NCBI RefSeq assembly: GCF_016765795.1
Contig: NZ_JAESVP010000004.1
Span: 186,001 to 250,000 of the forward strand
From: Fuscibacter oryzae
GTDB lineage: Bacteria; Pseudomonadota; Alphaproteobacteria; Rhodobacterales; Rhodobacteraceae
Length of the DNA stretch: 64,000 bases
Direction: 5' to 3'
In this document: piece after piece, positions 55,935-64,000 of the stretch
Position numbering within the stretch: position 1 is the first letter of the stretch
Layout of the letters: each line of letters starts with the position of its first letter
Translations under genes and position numbers: made by a program
Notes under the pieces: model-generated
Told to the model about the DNA's origin: nothing
Database searches by the model: none
The model's input: only the letters and a program-made list of their open reading frames with translations

Positions 55935-56762
55935 GTGGAATCACGGTCAGTTCTGATCACGGGCTGTTCGTCGGGCATTGGCCTTGATGCGGCCCGCGGG
56001 CTTAAGGCGCGCGGCTGGCGGGTGTTTGCGACCTGTCGGCAAGAGGCGGATTGCGAGCGGCTGCGGGCCGAGGGGCTGGAGAGTTTCCGGCTGGATTACG
56101 CGGATGAGGCCAGCATCGAGGCCGCGGTGGCCGAGGTGGTCGCCCGCACCGGCGGGCGGCTGGACGCGCTGTTCAACAACGGTGCCTTTGCTTGCCCCGG
56201 TGCGGTGGAAGACCTGCCGCGCGGGGCGCTGCGCGAGATCTTCGAGGTCAACCTGTTCGGTTATCACGACCTGACGCGGCGGATCATTCCCCTGATGCGG
56301 GCGCAGGGCCGTGGCCGGGTGGTCAACTGTTCGTCAGTGCTGGGGCTGGTGGGCGCGAAATGGCGCGGGGCCTATGTGGCGACCAAATTCGCGATGGAAG
56401 GGCTGACCGATGTGCTGCGGCTGGAAATGCGCGGCACGGGGCTGGATTTCATCCTGATAGAGCCGGGTCCAATTGGTACGATGATCCGCCAGAACTCGAT
56501 CCCGCATTTTGAAAAGTGGATCGACTGGAAGAACTCGGCGCGGGCTGACGAATACCAGACGCTGCTGGGGCGGCTTTATGAAAGCCGGGGGCCAGACAGG
56601 TTTCAACTGGGGCCAGAGGCGGTGACGGTCAAGCTGATCCATGCGCTGGAAAGCCCACGGCCACGGGCGCGGTATTATGTAACGACGCCCACCTATATCG
56701 TGGGCTGGTTGAAGCGGCTTTTGCCGACACGGGCGCAGGATTGGTTTCTGACCAAAGGCTGA
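55935..56762 (+). CDS. SDR family oxidoreductase
   Basis: The 275-residue protein begins (GTG start, AGGAGG upstream) with VLITGCSSGIGLDAARGL, the cofactor-binding TGxxxGxG. The NNGA equivalent is LFNNGAFACPG; catalytic Ser is in NCSSVLGLVGA and the Tyr-Lys pair in YVATKFAMEGL. A classical SDR with an extended C-terminus (WLKRLLPTRAQDWFLTKG) that may touch the membrane. The substrate is unknown. It lies 56 bases after the SH3 gene and 58 before gpmI. Confidence 0.92.
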   Translation: MESRSVLITGCSSGIGLDAARGLKARGWRVFATCRQEADCERLRAEGLESFRLDYADEASIEAAVAEVVARTGGRLDALFNNGAFACPGAVEDLPRGALREIFEVNLFGYHDLTRRIIPLMRAQGRGRVVNCSSVLGLVGAKWRGAYVATKFAMEGLTDVLRLEMRGTGLDFILIEPGPIGTMIRQNSIPHFEKWIDWKNSARADEYQTLLGRLYESRGPDRFQLGPEAVTVKLIHALESPRPRARYYVTTPTYIVGWLKRLLPTRAQDWFLTKG

Positions 56763-56820
56763 CGTTGCCCGTAGGCCGCTTTGGGCCTAGAAGCGGGGCA
56801 AAGCGATAAGGGGGCTGGCG

Positions 56821-58344
56821 ATGGCGGCGAAAAAACCTGTTGTCCTGTGCATTCTGGATGGCTGGGGCATTGGCCCCGATCCGGCGGTGTCGGCCCCGGC
56901 GCAGGGCAATGTGCCGAACTTCAACCGCATCTGGGCCAATTGCCCGCATTCCACCCTGACCACCTTTGGCCCGGATGTGGGGTTGCCGACCGGGCAGATG
57001 GGCAATTCCGAGGTGGGCCACACCAACATCGGCGCGGGCCGTGTGGTGGCGATGGATCTGGGGGCCATTGATCTGGCTGTCGAGGACGGCAGTTTTGCGC
57101 TGAACCCGGCGCTGCTGGACTATGCCGCCAAGGTCAAGGCGGCGGGGGGGGCGGCGCATCTGATGGGCGTGGTGTCTAATGGCGGGGTGCATGGGCATAT
57201 CAGCCATATCATCGCGGCCTGTCGGGCGATCACCGCGCTGGGCGTGCCGGTCTGGCTGCATGCCATCACCGACGGGCGCGATGTGGCGCCCAGTTCCGCC
57301 ATAACCTTCGTTGCCGATCTGGAGGCGCATTTGCCGGTGGGCGCGCGGGTGGCGACCGTGATCGGCCGCTATTGGGCGATGGACCGCGACAATCGGTGGG
57401 AACGGGTGGAGCGGGCGTGGCGCGCGATGGTGCTGGCCGAGGGCGAGCATGCGGATACCGCCTTGGCGGCGGTGGAGCGGTCATATGCCAAGGAGGAGAT
57501 GGATGAGTTCATCGCCCCGACGGTGATCGGCAGCTACAAGGGCGCAAGGGCCGGTGACGGCTATTTCTGCCTGAACTTCCGGGCCGACCGGGCGCGGGAA
57601 ATTCTGTCGGCGCTGGCCGATCCGGCCTTTGACGGCTTTGCGCGGGCGGTCTTGCCGAAGTGGTCGGCCCTGCTGGGGATGGTGGAATATTCCACCGCCC
57701 ATAACGCCTATATGGCCACGGCCTATCCCAAGCGCAGCATCGTCAATACGGTGGGCGAATGGGTGGCCAAGCAGGGGCTGACGCAGTTCCGGCTGGCCGA
57801 GACCGAAAAATATCCGCATGTCACCTTTTTCCTGAACGGGGGCCGCGAGGTGCCGTTCGAGGGGGAGGAGCGTGCGATGCCGAAATCGCCCAAGGTGGCT
57901 ACCTATGATCTGCAACCCGAGATGAGTTCGGTCGAGGTGTCGGACCGGCTGGTCGAGGCGATTGAGCGCGGGTTTGACCTGATCGTGGTGAACTACGCCA
58001 ACCCCGATATGGTGGGCCATACCGGCAGCCTGCCCGCCGCGATCAAGGCGGTGGAGGCGGTGGATATTGGCCTTGGCCGGGCGCTGGCGGCGCTGAACAC
58101 GGCGGGCGGGGCGATGGTGGTGATTGCCGACCACGGCAATTGCGAGGTGATGGTTGATCCGGTGACCGGCGGGCCGCATACGGCGCATACCACCAACCCG
58201 GTTCCTGTCATTCTGGTCGGCGGGCCGGTTGGCGCGCATCTGCGGGACGGCGGGCGGCTTTCGGATGTGGCGCCCACGGTGCTGGAGCTGATGGGCGTGG
58301 CGCAGCCGCCGGAAATGACGGGGCAAAGCCTGATCGCCAAATGA
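56821..58344 (+). CDS. gpmI: 2,3-bisphosphoglycerate-independent phosphoglycerate mutase
   Basis: GpmI interconverts 3- and 2-phosphoglycerate in glycolysis with two manganese ions. The 507-residue protein has CILDGWGIGPD (metal Asp13), GQMGNSEVGHTNIGAG (nucleophile Ser63), RADRAREIL, VNYANPDMVGHTG and IADHGNCEVM, all family motifs in order. It overlaps the EnvC-like gene by 4 bases and shares an operon with ctpA, a glycolytic enzyme with envelope genes. GGGGG precedes the ATG. Confidence 0.97.
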   Translation: MAAKKPVVLCILDGWGIGPDPAVSAPAQGNVPNFNRIWANCPHSTLTTFGPDVGLPTGQMGNSEVGHTNIGAGRVVAMDLGAIDLAVEDGSFALNPALLDYAAKVKAAGGAAHLMGVVSNGGVHGHISHIIAACRAITALGVPVWLHAITDGRDVAPSSAITFVADLEAHLPVGARVATVIGRYWAMDRDNRWERVERAWRAMVLAEGEHADTALAAVERSYAKEEMDEFIAPTVIGSYKGARAGDGYFCLNFRADRAREILSALADPAFDGFARAVLPKWSALLGMVEYSTAHNAYMATAYPKRSIVNTVGEWVAKQGLTQFRLAETEKYPHVTFFLNGGREVPFEGEERAMPKSPKVATYDLQPEMSSVEVSDRLVEAIERGFDLIVVNYANPDMVGHTGSLPAAIKAVEAVDIGLGRALAALNTAGGAMVVIADHGNCEVMVDPVTGGPHTAHTTNPVPVILVGGPVGAHLRDGGRLSDVAPTVLELMGVAQPPEMTGQSLIAK

Positions 58345-59465
58345 TCCTGCGTGCCGTTACCCTTGCCCTGTGCCTTGCCCTGCCCGCCCCGGCGGCGCGG
58401 GCCGGTGTTGCCGAAGAGGCGGCGGCGGCATCGGACAATCTGGCGGCGGCGGTTGCCGCGCTGGAACAGGCCGACAGCGCGAAAGACCGGATCGCGGCGC
58501 TGACCCAGACCATCCGCGCCTATGAGCAGGGGCTGGCTGCGATGCGCCAGTCGATGCGGCAGGCCGAATTGCGCAAATCGGAACTGGATGCCCGGCTGGA
58601 GGCCAAGCGCGATGACGTAGCCCAGTTGCTGGGCGTTCTGTCGGGGATCGAGGCCGAGCCGGGGCCGATGTTGCTGATGCACCCAGATGGCCCCTTGGGC
58701 ACGGTGCGGTCGGGGATGGTGCTGTCGGATGTGACCCCCGCCTTGCAGGCGCAGGCAAACCAGTTGCGCGCCGAGATCACCGAGCTGGAGGCCTTGCGCA
58801 AGTTGCAGACCTCGGCGGGCGACATCTTGCAGCGCGGGCTGACGGCGGCGCAAGCGGCGCGGTCTGATCTGTCGCAAGCGATGTCGGAACGCACCGAATT
58901 GCCCAAGCGGTTCACCGAAGACCCCGAGGTTCTGAAGAACCTGTTGGAAAGCGCCGATACGCTGAACGGCTTTGCCAAGGGCCTGTCGTTGGATGACCGC
59001 CAGACGCCCGAATTCCCGAATGCGCGGGGCACGCTGCCCTTGCCGGTGCTGGGCCGGGTGATCCTGAAACCGGGCGAAACCGATGCGCGCGGGGTGGAGC
59101 GTCCGGGCATGGTGCTGGCCACGCGGCCCGGTGCGCTGGTCACCAGCCCCTGGGCCGGGACGGTGCGATACAGCGGCCCGCTGCTCGACTACGGAAATGT
59201 GATCATTCTGGAGCCCGGGGGCGGGTATCTGTTGATCATGGCAGGTCTTGCCGAAGTCTATGGCCAGGTGGGAGAAGTGGTGGCGCAAGGGGCGGCTTTG
59301 GGCCTGATGGGCGGGGCTGATCCCGGCGTTGCCGACTTTCTGGTGCAGGCCGAAGAAGGTGGTGGCGTGGCCGATACGGAAACGCTTTACTTGGAATTGA
59401 GGCAGGGCGCCGACCCGGTGGACCCGATGGAATGGTTTGCGGCCACGGCCGCGGGGAAGGAATGA
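58341..59465 (+). CDS. EnvC-like murein hydrolase activator
   Basis: The 374-residue protein has a signal peptide (about 1-23), a long coiled coil (about 25-210) and a C-terminal LytM/M23-like domain (about 265-370: SPWAGTVRYSGPLLDYGNVI, GGGYLLIMAGLAEV). The LytM zinc ligands are missing (EPGGGYLLIM replaces the HxH region), as in EnvC, which activates amidases instead of cutting. It is the likely periplasmic partner of FtsEX, encoded 37 kb away. It overlaps gpmI and precedes ctpA. Confidence 0.92.
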   Translation: MILRAVTLALCLALPAPAARAGVAEEAAAASDNLAAAVAALEQADSAKDRIAALTQTIRAYEQGLAAMRQSMRQAELRKSELDARLEAKRDDVAQLLGVLSGIEAEPGPMLLMHPDGPLGTVRSGMVLSDVTPALQAQANQLRAEITELEALRKLQTSAGDILQRGLTAAQAARSDLSQAMSERTELPKRFTEDPEVLKNLLESADTLNGFAKGLSLDDRQTPEFPNARGTLPLPVLGRVILKPGETDARGVERPGMVLATRPGALVTSPWAGTVRYSGPLLDYGNVIILEPGGGYLLIMAGLAEVYGQVGEVVAQGAALGLMGGADPGVADFLVQAEEGGGVADTETLYLELRQGADPVDPMEWFAATAAGKE

Positions 59466-59472
59466 CGCGACG

Positions 59473-60819
59473 ATGAAAAAGATGTGGATGGCCGCTGCGG
59501 GCGGCATTGTGGCGGGCGTGCTTGCCACGACGCAGGTCGCAGGCCCCCTGTTGGCGCAAGAGGCGGCCAAGAACAGCTCGGTCTATGAACAGCTTGACCT
59601 GTTCGGCGACATTTTTGAACGCATCCGCGGCCAGTATGTCGAGGAAGTGGACAGCAAGAAGCTGATCGAGGCGGCGATCAACGGCATGCTGACCTCGCTT
59701 GACCCGCATTCCAGCTATCTGAACGAAGAAGATTTTGCCGCGATGCAGGTGCAGACGCGCGGCGAATTCGGCGGGCTGGGGCTGGAGGTCACGCAAGAGC
59801 AGGGCTTCGTCAAGGTCATCTCGCCGATGGACGGCACGCCTGCCGACAAGGCGGGCATCAAATCTGGCGACTTCATCACCCAGGTGAACGGCGAGGCGGT
59901 GAACGGCCTGACGCTGGATCAGGCGGTCGATATGATGCGCGGCGAGATCGGCAGCGAAGTGACGCTGACCGTGGTGCGCGAAGGGGTGAAAGACCCGTTC
60001 GACGTGTCGCTGGTGCGCGATACGATCAAGCTGACGGCCGTGAAGCCGCGCCTTGTGGGCGGCACCGTGGTTCTGCGGATCACCACCTTCAACGATCAAA
60101 CCTTCCCCGGCGTGGAAGAAGGCATCAAGAAGATGGTGGCCGAGGCGGGCGGGATGGACAAGGTGAACGGCTTTGTCATCGATCTGCGCAACAACCCCGG
60201 CGGCCTGCTGAATCAGGCGATTCTGGTGGCCGATGCCTTCCTTGACAAAGGCGAGGTGGTTTCGACGCGAGGGCGCAACCCGCAAGACAGTGAGCGGTTC
60301 AACGCGACGCCGGGCGACATGGCCGAAGGCAAGCCGATCGTGGTGCTGATCAACGGGGGCTCTGCCTCTGCCTCGGAAATCGTGTCGGGCGCGTTGCAGG
60401 ATCATCGTCGCGCCATCGTTGTCGGCACCCGCAGCTTTGGCAAAGGCTCGGTCCAGTCGCTGATCCCGCTGAAAGGCGAGGGCGCGATGCGTCTGACCAC
60501 GGCGCGGTATTACACACCGTCGGGCCGCTCGATCCAGGCGCTGGGCGTAATGCCCGATATCGTGGTGAACCAACCGGCGGTTGACCCCAACCAGCAAGGC
60601 ACCGAGGCGAAAGCCGCCGAAACCGAGGGCAAGGACCGCCACGAATCCGATCTGCGGGGCATCCTGTCGAATGACTCGATGACCGAGGACGAGAAGAAGC
60701 AGTTGGAGGAACAGCGCGCCCGCGTCGAGGAATCGGCCAAGCTGCGGGATGAGGATTATCAACTGGCCTATGCCATCGATATCCTGCGCGGGCTGGCGGC
60801 GGTTGCACCCAAGCCCTGA
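59473..60819 (+). CDS. ctpA: Carboxy-terminal processing protease (S41)
   Basis: The 448-residue periplasmic serine protease has a signal segment (about 7-29), a PDZ domain (about 95-180) and the S41 catalytic core with GGSASASEIVSGA (Ser in 297-301) and TRSFGKGSVQ (Lys324). CtpA proteases trim or degrade envelope proteins, including peptidoglycan hydrolases, with a lipoprotein adaptor. The acidic C-terminal extension after residue 380 is charged and helical. It follows the EnvC-like gene by 7 bases, so a hydrolase activator and a protease are made together. The ATG at 59473 has AAGGAA upstream. Confidence 0.95.
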   Translation: MKKMWMAAAGGIVAGVLATTQVAGPLLAQEAAKNSSVYEQLDLFGDIFERIRGQYVEEVDSKKLIEAAINGMLTSLDPHSSYLNEEDFAAMQVQTRGEFGGLGLEVTQEQGFVKVISPMDGTPADKAGIKSGDFITQVNGEAVNGLTLDQAVDMMRGEIGSEVTLTVVREGVKDPFDVSLVRDTIKLTAVKPRLVGGTVVLRITTFNDQTFPGVEEGIKKMVAEAGGMDKVNGFVIDLRNNPGGLLNQAILVADAFLDKGEVVSTRGRNPQDSERFNATPGDMAEGKPIVVLINGGSASASEIVSGALQDHRRAIVVGTRSFGKGSVQSLIPLKGEGAMRLTTARYYTPSGRSIQALGVMPDIVVNQPAVDPNQQGTEAKAAETEGKDRHESDLRGILSNDSMTEDEKKQLEEQRARVEESAKLRDEDYQLAYAIDILRGLAAVAPKP

Positions 60820-60826
60820 CCATCAG

Positions 60827-60852
60827 CGCCGCGCGGATCTGTCCGCGCGGCG
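60827..60852 (+). terminator. Stem-loop between ctpA and rppH
   Basis: CGCCGCGCGGA pairs with TCCGCGCGGCG around loop TCTG, an 11-bp stem. No U-tract follows, so it may be a weak terminator or a stability element. rppH begins 21 bases further on. Confidence 0.55.
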
Positions 60853-60873
60853 TGCCAAACCCCCGGGGGCCAA

Positions 60874-61356
60874 ATGTCTGTCGATCCTGAAACGCTGCCC
60901 TATCGGCCTTGCGTCGGCGTGGTTCTGATCAACGATCAGGGCCTGATCTTTGCCGGGCAACGCGTTGATAACCCGATGCCCGCCTGGCAGATGCCGCAGG
61001 GCGGCATTGACGAGGGCGAAAAGCCACGCGCCGCCGCCCTGCGCGAGTTGTGGGAAGAAACCGGGGTCACCGAGGATCTGGTGGAGTTTGTGGCCAAGAC
61101 CCACCATTGGGTAACCTATGACCTGCCACCCGAATTGCTGGGCAAAGTCTGGGGCGGCAAGTATCGCGGGCAGCGCCAGAAATGGTTCCTGTTTCGGTTC
61201 AAGGGCCGCGACGATCAGGTGCAGATTGCCATCGAACACCCGGAGTTTGACAAGTGGCGCTGGATCGGGGCGGATGAGATGGTCGCCTCTATCGTGCCAT
61301 TCAAGCGCGCGGTTTACGAGGAAGTGGTGCGCCACTTCCGCGCCTATCTGGCCTGA
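60874..61356 (+). CDS. rppH: RNA pyrophosphohydrolase
   Basis: RppH removes pyrophosphate from the 5' end of mRNA and starts decay; related dinucleoside polyphosphate hydrolases exist. The 160-residue Nudix protein has [24 protein letters not shown] and the Nudix box from GGIDEGEKP to RELWEETGV (about 46-66). Its C-terminal [20 protein letters not shown] is typical of RppH. It is the last of the gpmI-envC-ctpA-rppH set, convergent with lrgB. Confidence 0.95.
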   Translation: MSVDPETLPYRPCVGVVLINDQGLIFAGQRVDNPMPAWQMPQGGIDEGEKPRAAALRELWEETGVTEDLVEFVAKTHHWVTYDLPPELLGKVWGGKYRGQRQKWFLFRFKGRDDQVQIAIEHPEFDKWRWIGADEMVASIVPFKRAVYEEVVRHFRAYLA

Positions 61357-61358
61357 CC

Positions 61359-62075
61359 TTACAGAAACAGCCGCAGGATCAACGGCGCAATCACCGCTGT
61401 CAGCACGGCGTTCAGCGCCATGCCCAAGCCAGCAAAGGCCCCTGCGGTCGGGTTGACCTGCAAGGCCCGCGCGGTGCCGATGCCATGGGCTGCCACGCCA
61501 ACGGAAAATCCGCGTGCCCGCCAATCCTTGATGCGCAGCAGGTTTAGCAGGGGCGTGACCACAACCGCGCCGATGGCGCCCGTGATCAGAACCATCACCG
61601 CCGTCAGCGTGGGCGATCCGCCCAGCCGTTCGGACACGCCGATGGCAACCGGCGCGGTGGCGGCCTTGGGGGCAAGCGAGGCCAGAAGATCCGGTCCCAG
61701 CCCAAAGCCCCGCGCGATGGCCAGCACCGAGACGGCAGAGGTGACAGAGCCTGCCACCAGCGCCGCCAGCATCGGCAGGGCCGCCCGGCGGATGCGGGGC
61801 AGGTTTTCGCACAGCGGCAAGGCCAGGCTGATCGTGACCGGCCCCAGCAGAAAGTGGACGAACTGCGCCCCTTCGAAATAGGTGGCATAGGGGGTGCCGG
61901 TCAGCCACAGCACCGGTGCCAGCACGGTCACGGCGATCAGCACCGGATTGACCAAGGGCGCGCGGTTTGCCGCCCGCGCACAGGCATCGCCAATCGCATA
62001 GGCCGCCAGCGTTGCCGTCAGCCACAGCAGCGGGCCACGGGACAGATAGCTCCAGATTTCGGCGAAATCAGTCAT
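61359..62075 (-). CDS. lrgB: LrgB family protein
   Basis: The 238-residue protein has about eight hydrophobic helices and the family landmarks LASLAPKAATAPVAIGVSE and GIGTARALQVNPTAGAFAGL. LrgB works with LrgA, and both are linked to autolysis or small-metabolite (pyruvate, glycolate) transport in other bacteria. It overlaps lrgA by 8 bases, and the two make a clear unit. Confidence 0.92.
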   Translation of the reverse strand: MTDFAEIWSYLSRGPLLWLTATLAAYAIGDACARAANRAPLVNPVLIAVTVLAPVLWLTGTPYATYFEGAQFVHFLLGPVTISLALPLCENLPRIRRAALPMLAALVAGSVTSAVSVLAIARGFGLGPDLLASLAPKAATAPVAIGVSERLGGSPTLTAVMVLITGAIGAVVVTPLLNLLRIKDWRARGFSVGVAAHGIGTARALQVNPTAGAFAGLGMALNAVLTAVIAPLILRLFL

Positions 62076-62421
62076 CGCGGTTGCCCGTCAGCCGCGCGAC
62101 GGCGGCAAAGGTCAGCGCGCCCACCGCGATGGCCAGCACGGTAGACCCCAGCAGAGCCAGAAACAGCGGTCCGCCCTGCGCGCCCAGAATGGCAGCATGA
62201 CCGACAACGCCCACACCCGCCGGAACGAACAGCAGGGACATGTTGGCCAAAAGCCCCCGCGCCAATGGGCTGACCAGCGCCAAAAGCCGAGGCGACAGGC
62301 GCAATGCCAGAACCATCAGCACCATGCCCAGAACCGGCCCCGGCAAGGGCAGGCCAAGGGCGCGCACCGTGGCCTCTCCGGCAAGCTGGCAAAGCAGAAT
62401 GGCTAGAAGCGCGTGGATCAT
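62068..62421 (-). CDS. lrgA: CidA/LrgA family holin-like protein
   Basis: The 117-residue protein has four hydrophobic helices and the family segments ILLCQLAGEATVRALGLPLPGPV and NMSLLFVPAGVGVVGHAAIL. It probably oligomerises in the membrane. It overlaps lrgB and the GNAT gene, so the order GFA-GNAT-lrgA-lrgB is one minus-strand transcript. Confidence 0.92.
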   Translation of the reverse strand: MIHALLAILLCQLAGEATVRALGLPLPGPVLGMVLMVLALRLSPRLLALVSPLARGLLANMSLLFVPAGVGVVGHAAILGAQGGPLFLALLGSTVLAIAVGALTFAAVARLTGNRDD

Positions 62422-62885
62422 GGCAAAAGAACCCCTTTGCGGAAGGTGATCGAGGTGGGGCGGGAATACCCGAAATGGGCCGTGCGCGCGGTTTCTGCAA
62501 AGCCCAGGGCACGAAAGGTAGCCTGATTTTCCACCAGTTCGACGCGGGTCTGCAATTCAACGGCGGGCAGGCCAAGGGCGGCGGCCCGCTCGCAGGCAAG
62601 ATCAACCATCAGCCGCGCCAGCCCCTTGCCGCGATGGGTTGCAGAGACGGCCAGCTTGCCCAGATAGAGACAGCCGACCTTGGGTGTCAGCACCATGCAG
62701 GCGATGGCGGGGGTGCCAATGGCCCAGACCTCGGCCGTTTCCGCCTGCCCGGCCAGATTAGCGGTGGTCAGATTGTGCATCGAGGAAGGCGGGTCGATCC
62801 GGTCCTCCATATAGGCGAATTCGGTCTGGATAAGGCGCAGCAGGGGTGCGAAATCGTCTGTCGGGGCAAGGCGGTGGGGCTGCAT
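62418..62885 (-). CDS. GNAT family N-acetyltransferase
   Basis: The 155-residue product from the ATG at 62885 has LYLGKLAVSATHRGKGLARL (about 73-92), the acetyl-CoA pocket, then VELQTRVELVENQATFRALGF. The substrate is unknown. It overlaps the GFA gene by one base (TGATG) and lrgA by 4 bases. A longer frame through the GFA gene is spurious. Confidence 0.88.
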   Translation of the reverse strand: MQPHRLAPTDDFAPLLRLIQTEFAYMEDRIDPPSSMHNLTTANLAGQAETAEVWAIGTPAIACMVLTPKVGCLYLGKLAVSATHRGKGLARLMVDLACERAAALGLPAVELQTRVELVENQATFRALGFAETARTAHFGYSRPTSITFRKGVLLP

Positions 62886-63268
62886 CAATGGGGCAGCCCG
62901 TCCGACAGGTGCAGCCAGGGCAGCCGCTCTGACCAGAAGTAATGGCGGGTTGGGGCAAAGGCTTCGGGCAGGTCCAGCGTTGCGGCGAAGAAATGCCGCT
63001 CTCCCGGAAACCGGGCCGAGCGATAGCTGATCTGCGTGCCGCAGCGCGGACAAAACTGCCGGATGGCACCGGGAGAGGATTCGTATTCGGCGGGGGGCAG
63101 GCCGGTAAATGCCCATGCCCCATCGGCCACGCCGAAATAAGAGGTAAAGGGCGAGGCGGTGGCCCTGCGGCAGCTTTCGCAGTGGCAATGGCCCTGCCAC
63201 AGCGGTGGTTCTGTGCAGTGGTAGGTCACGGCTCCGCACAGGCAGCGGCCGGAATATGGCGGGGTCAT
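62885..63268 (-). CDS. GFA family zinc protein
   Basis: The 127-residue protein is a small glutathione-dependent formaldehyde-activating (GFA) domain. Zinc ligands are visible: Cys9 and Cys11 (GRCLCG), Cys28, Cys30 and Cys33 (GHCHCESC), and Cys73 and Cys76 (FCPRCG). Most family members are not proven to bind glutathione or formaldehyde. A full AGGAGG site precedes the ATG at 63268. It heads the minus-strand GFA-GNAT-lrgAB operon. Confidence 0.92.
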   Translation of the reverse strand: MTPPYSGRCLCGAVTYHCTEPPLWQGHCHCESCRRATASPFTSYFGVADGAWAFTGLPPAEYESSPGAIRQFCPRCGTQISYRSARFPGERHFFAATLDLPEAFAPTRHYFWSERLPWLHLSDGLPH

Positions 63269-63383
63269 CGGGCACCTCCTGTTTCTATCGAAAGCCAAGC
63301 GCGCTTGCAGCGCAAGGGGGATTGTCGCGCCCAACATCTTGGGGATAACCGGCATCCCCTTGCCAGATACAGGGGGTGGGCAA

Positions 63384-63412
63384 TTGACTTGGGCCGCGTT
63401 GCAAGGGACGAT
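63384..63412 (+). promoter_or_regulatory. Possible promoter of smc
   Basis: TTGACT (63384-63389) and GACGAT (63407-63412) are 17 bases apart, and the smc GTG lies 25 bases beyond. The -10 is imperfect. A GATTC (GANTC) site at 63431 lies between it and the start codon. Confidence 0.35.
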
Positions 63413-63437
63413 GGCCACCCCGCCCGAAAGGATTCCC

Positions 63438-64000
63438 GTGCGCTTTTCCCGCCTGCGTCTGAACGGCTTTAAAAGCTTTGTCGATCCCACGGATATGGTG
63501 ATCCATGAGGGGCTGACAGGTGTGGTCGGCCCGAACGGCTGCGGCAAGTCAAACCTGCTGGAGGCGCTGCGCTGGGTGATGGGCGAAAACCGCCCCTCGG
63601 CCATGCGGGGCGGCGGGATGGAAGACGTGATCTTTAACGGCGCAGCGACGCGGGGCGCGCGGCATTTCGCCGAAGTTGCACTGCATCTGGACAATGCCGA
63701 CCGGCTTGCCCCCTCGGGCTTCAACGATGCCGACACGATCGAGATCATTCGCCGGATCACCCGCGATGCCGGGTCTGCCTATAAGCTGAACGGCAAGGAG
63801 TTGCGGGCGCGCGATGTGCAGATGCTGTTCGCCGATGCCTCGACCGGGGCGCATAGCCCGGCGCTGGTGCGGCAGGGGCAAATCTCGGAACTGATCAACG
63901 CCAAGCCCAAGGCCCGCCGCAAGGTGCTGGAGGATGCGGCGGGGATCGGCGGACTTTATCAGCGGCGGCACGAGGCCGAGCTGAAGCTGCAAGGGGCCGA
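63438..64000 (+). CDS. smc: Chromosome segregation protein SMC, N-terminal part
   Basis: The visible 187 residues are the SMC N-terminal ATPase half: [15 protein letters not shown], Walker [10 protein letters not shown] (residues 31-39), the [12 protein letters not shown] segment, and the Q-loop and hinge-side segment [17 protein letters not shown] followed by [12 protein letters not shown]. The gene runs off the right edge. The start is GTG behind AAAGGA. SMC condenses and helps segregate the chromosome with ScpA and ScpB, which are not in view. Confidence 0.96.
   Translation, partial: MRFSRLRLNGFKSFVDPTDMVIHEGLTGVVGPNGCGKSNLLEALRWVMGENRPSAMRGGGMEDVIFNGAATRGARHFAEVALHLDNADRLAPSGFNDADTIEIIRRITRDAGSAYKLNGKELRARDVQMLFADASTGAHSPALVRQGQISELINAKPKARRKVLEDAAGIGGLYQRRHEAELKLQGA

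Overview
The window is a GC-rich chromosomal segment of a Rhodobacterales alphaproteobacterium (a Rhodobacter/Gemmobacter/Tabrizicola-like relative). I infer this from a malyl-CoA lyase that recalls R. sphaeroides Mcl1 almost end to end, the layout argH - tiny lipoproteins - lysA - TIGR02302 - ftsEX - plsC, a 44-residue aa3 oxidase subunit IV, a VPLPA-CTERM sorting tail and paired GANTC sites. It is mostly ordinary core genome: 63 protein genes in short operons, no insertion sequence, prophage, CRISPR array, rRNA or recognisable tRNA, and no gene-free stretch above about 210 bases.

Layout. 1-2161 (minus): an operon of three proteins I do not recognise (coiled-coil protein, two-helix membrane protein, unknown protein running off the edge). 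2276-9760: M20 hydrolase, panC-panB, cupin, L,D-transpeptidase lipoprotein, a large phytase-like esterase and a VPLPA-CTERM protein. 9808-13599: creatinase with its own promoter and structured leader, a YghU-type glutathione enzyme, a zinc-ribbon protein, pheS. 13663-19910: TlpA thioredoxin, argH, two micro-lipoproteins, lysA, TIGR02302. 20120-24349: zinc-ribbon membrane protein, then ftsE-ftsX-plsC-tfoX-PPOX. 24357-26130 (minus): accA-gdx-secreted protein. 26294-28314: pyruvyltransferase-like gene, a candidate sRNA, mcl1. 28517-31859: cox subunit IV, lipoprotein, mobA-mobB-unknown-GNAT. 31894-42106: orphan hybrid histidine kinase, then alpha-2-macroglobulin and PbpC. 42255-47317: thiolase, MFS transporter, phosphoesterase, gnd, VOC. 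47353-52931: serC-serA (minus) and serB-thioesterase-GNAT-TSUP (plus). 52942-64000: parC, SH3 protein, SDR, gpmI-envC-ctpA-rppH, lrgA-lrgB with GNAT and GFA genes, and the start of smc.

How the genes work together. Several biosynthetic blocks are visible: pantothenate (panCB), lysine and arginine (lysA, argH), the whole phosphorylated serine pathway (serA, serC, serB), Mo-bis-MGD cofactor (mobAB), and C2/C4 acyl-CoA metabolism (mcl1, thiolase, accA). A second theme is the cell envelope: FtsEX, an EnvC-like factor, CtpA, L,D-transpeptidase, PbpC with its macroglobulin partner, PlsC and LrgAB. Guanidino chemistry appears twice, in creatinase and in a Gdx-type guanidinium exporter, but the two are 14 kb apart.

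The least explained parts are the 1-2161 operon with its palindromic operator, the creatinase leader RNA, a compact sRNA with promoter and terminator downstream of mcl1, and a 209-base gap between two convergent genes that can fold into a multi-hairpin structure. All function calls are by reading the sequence; no database search was run.
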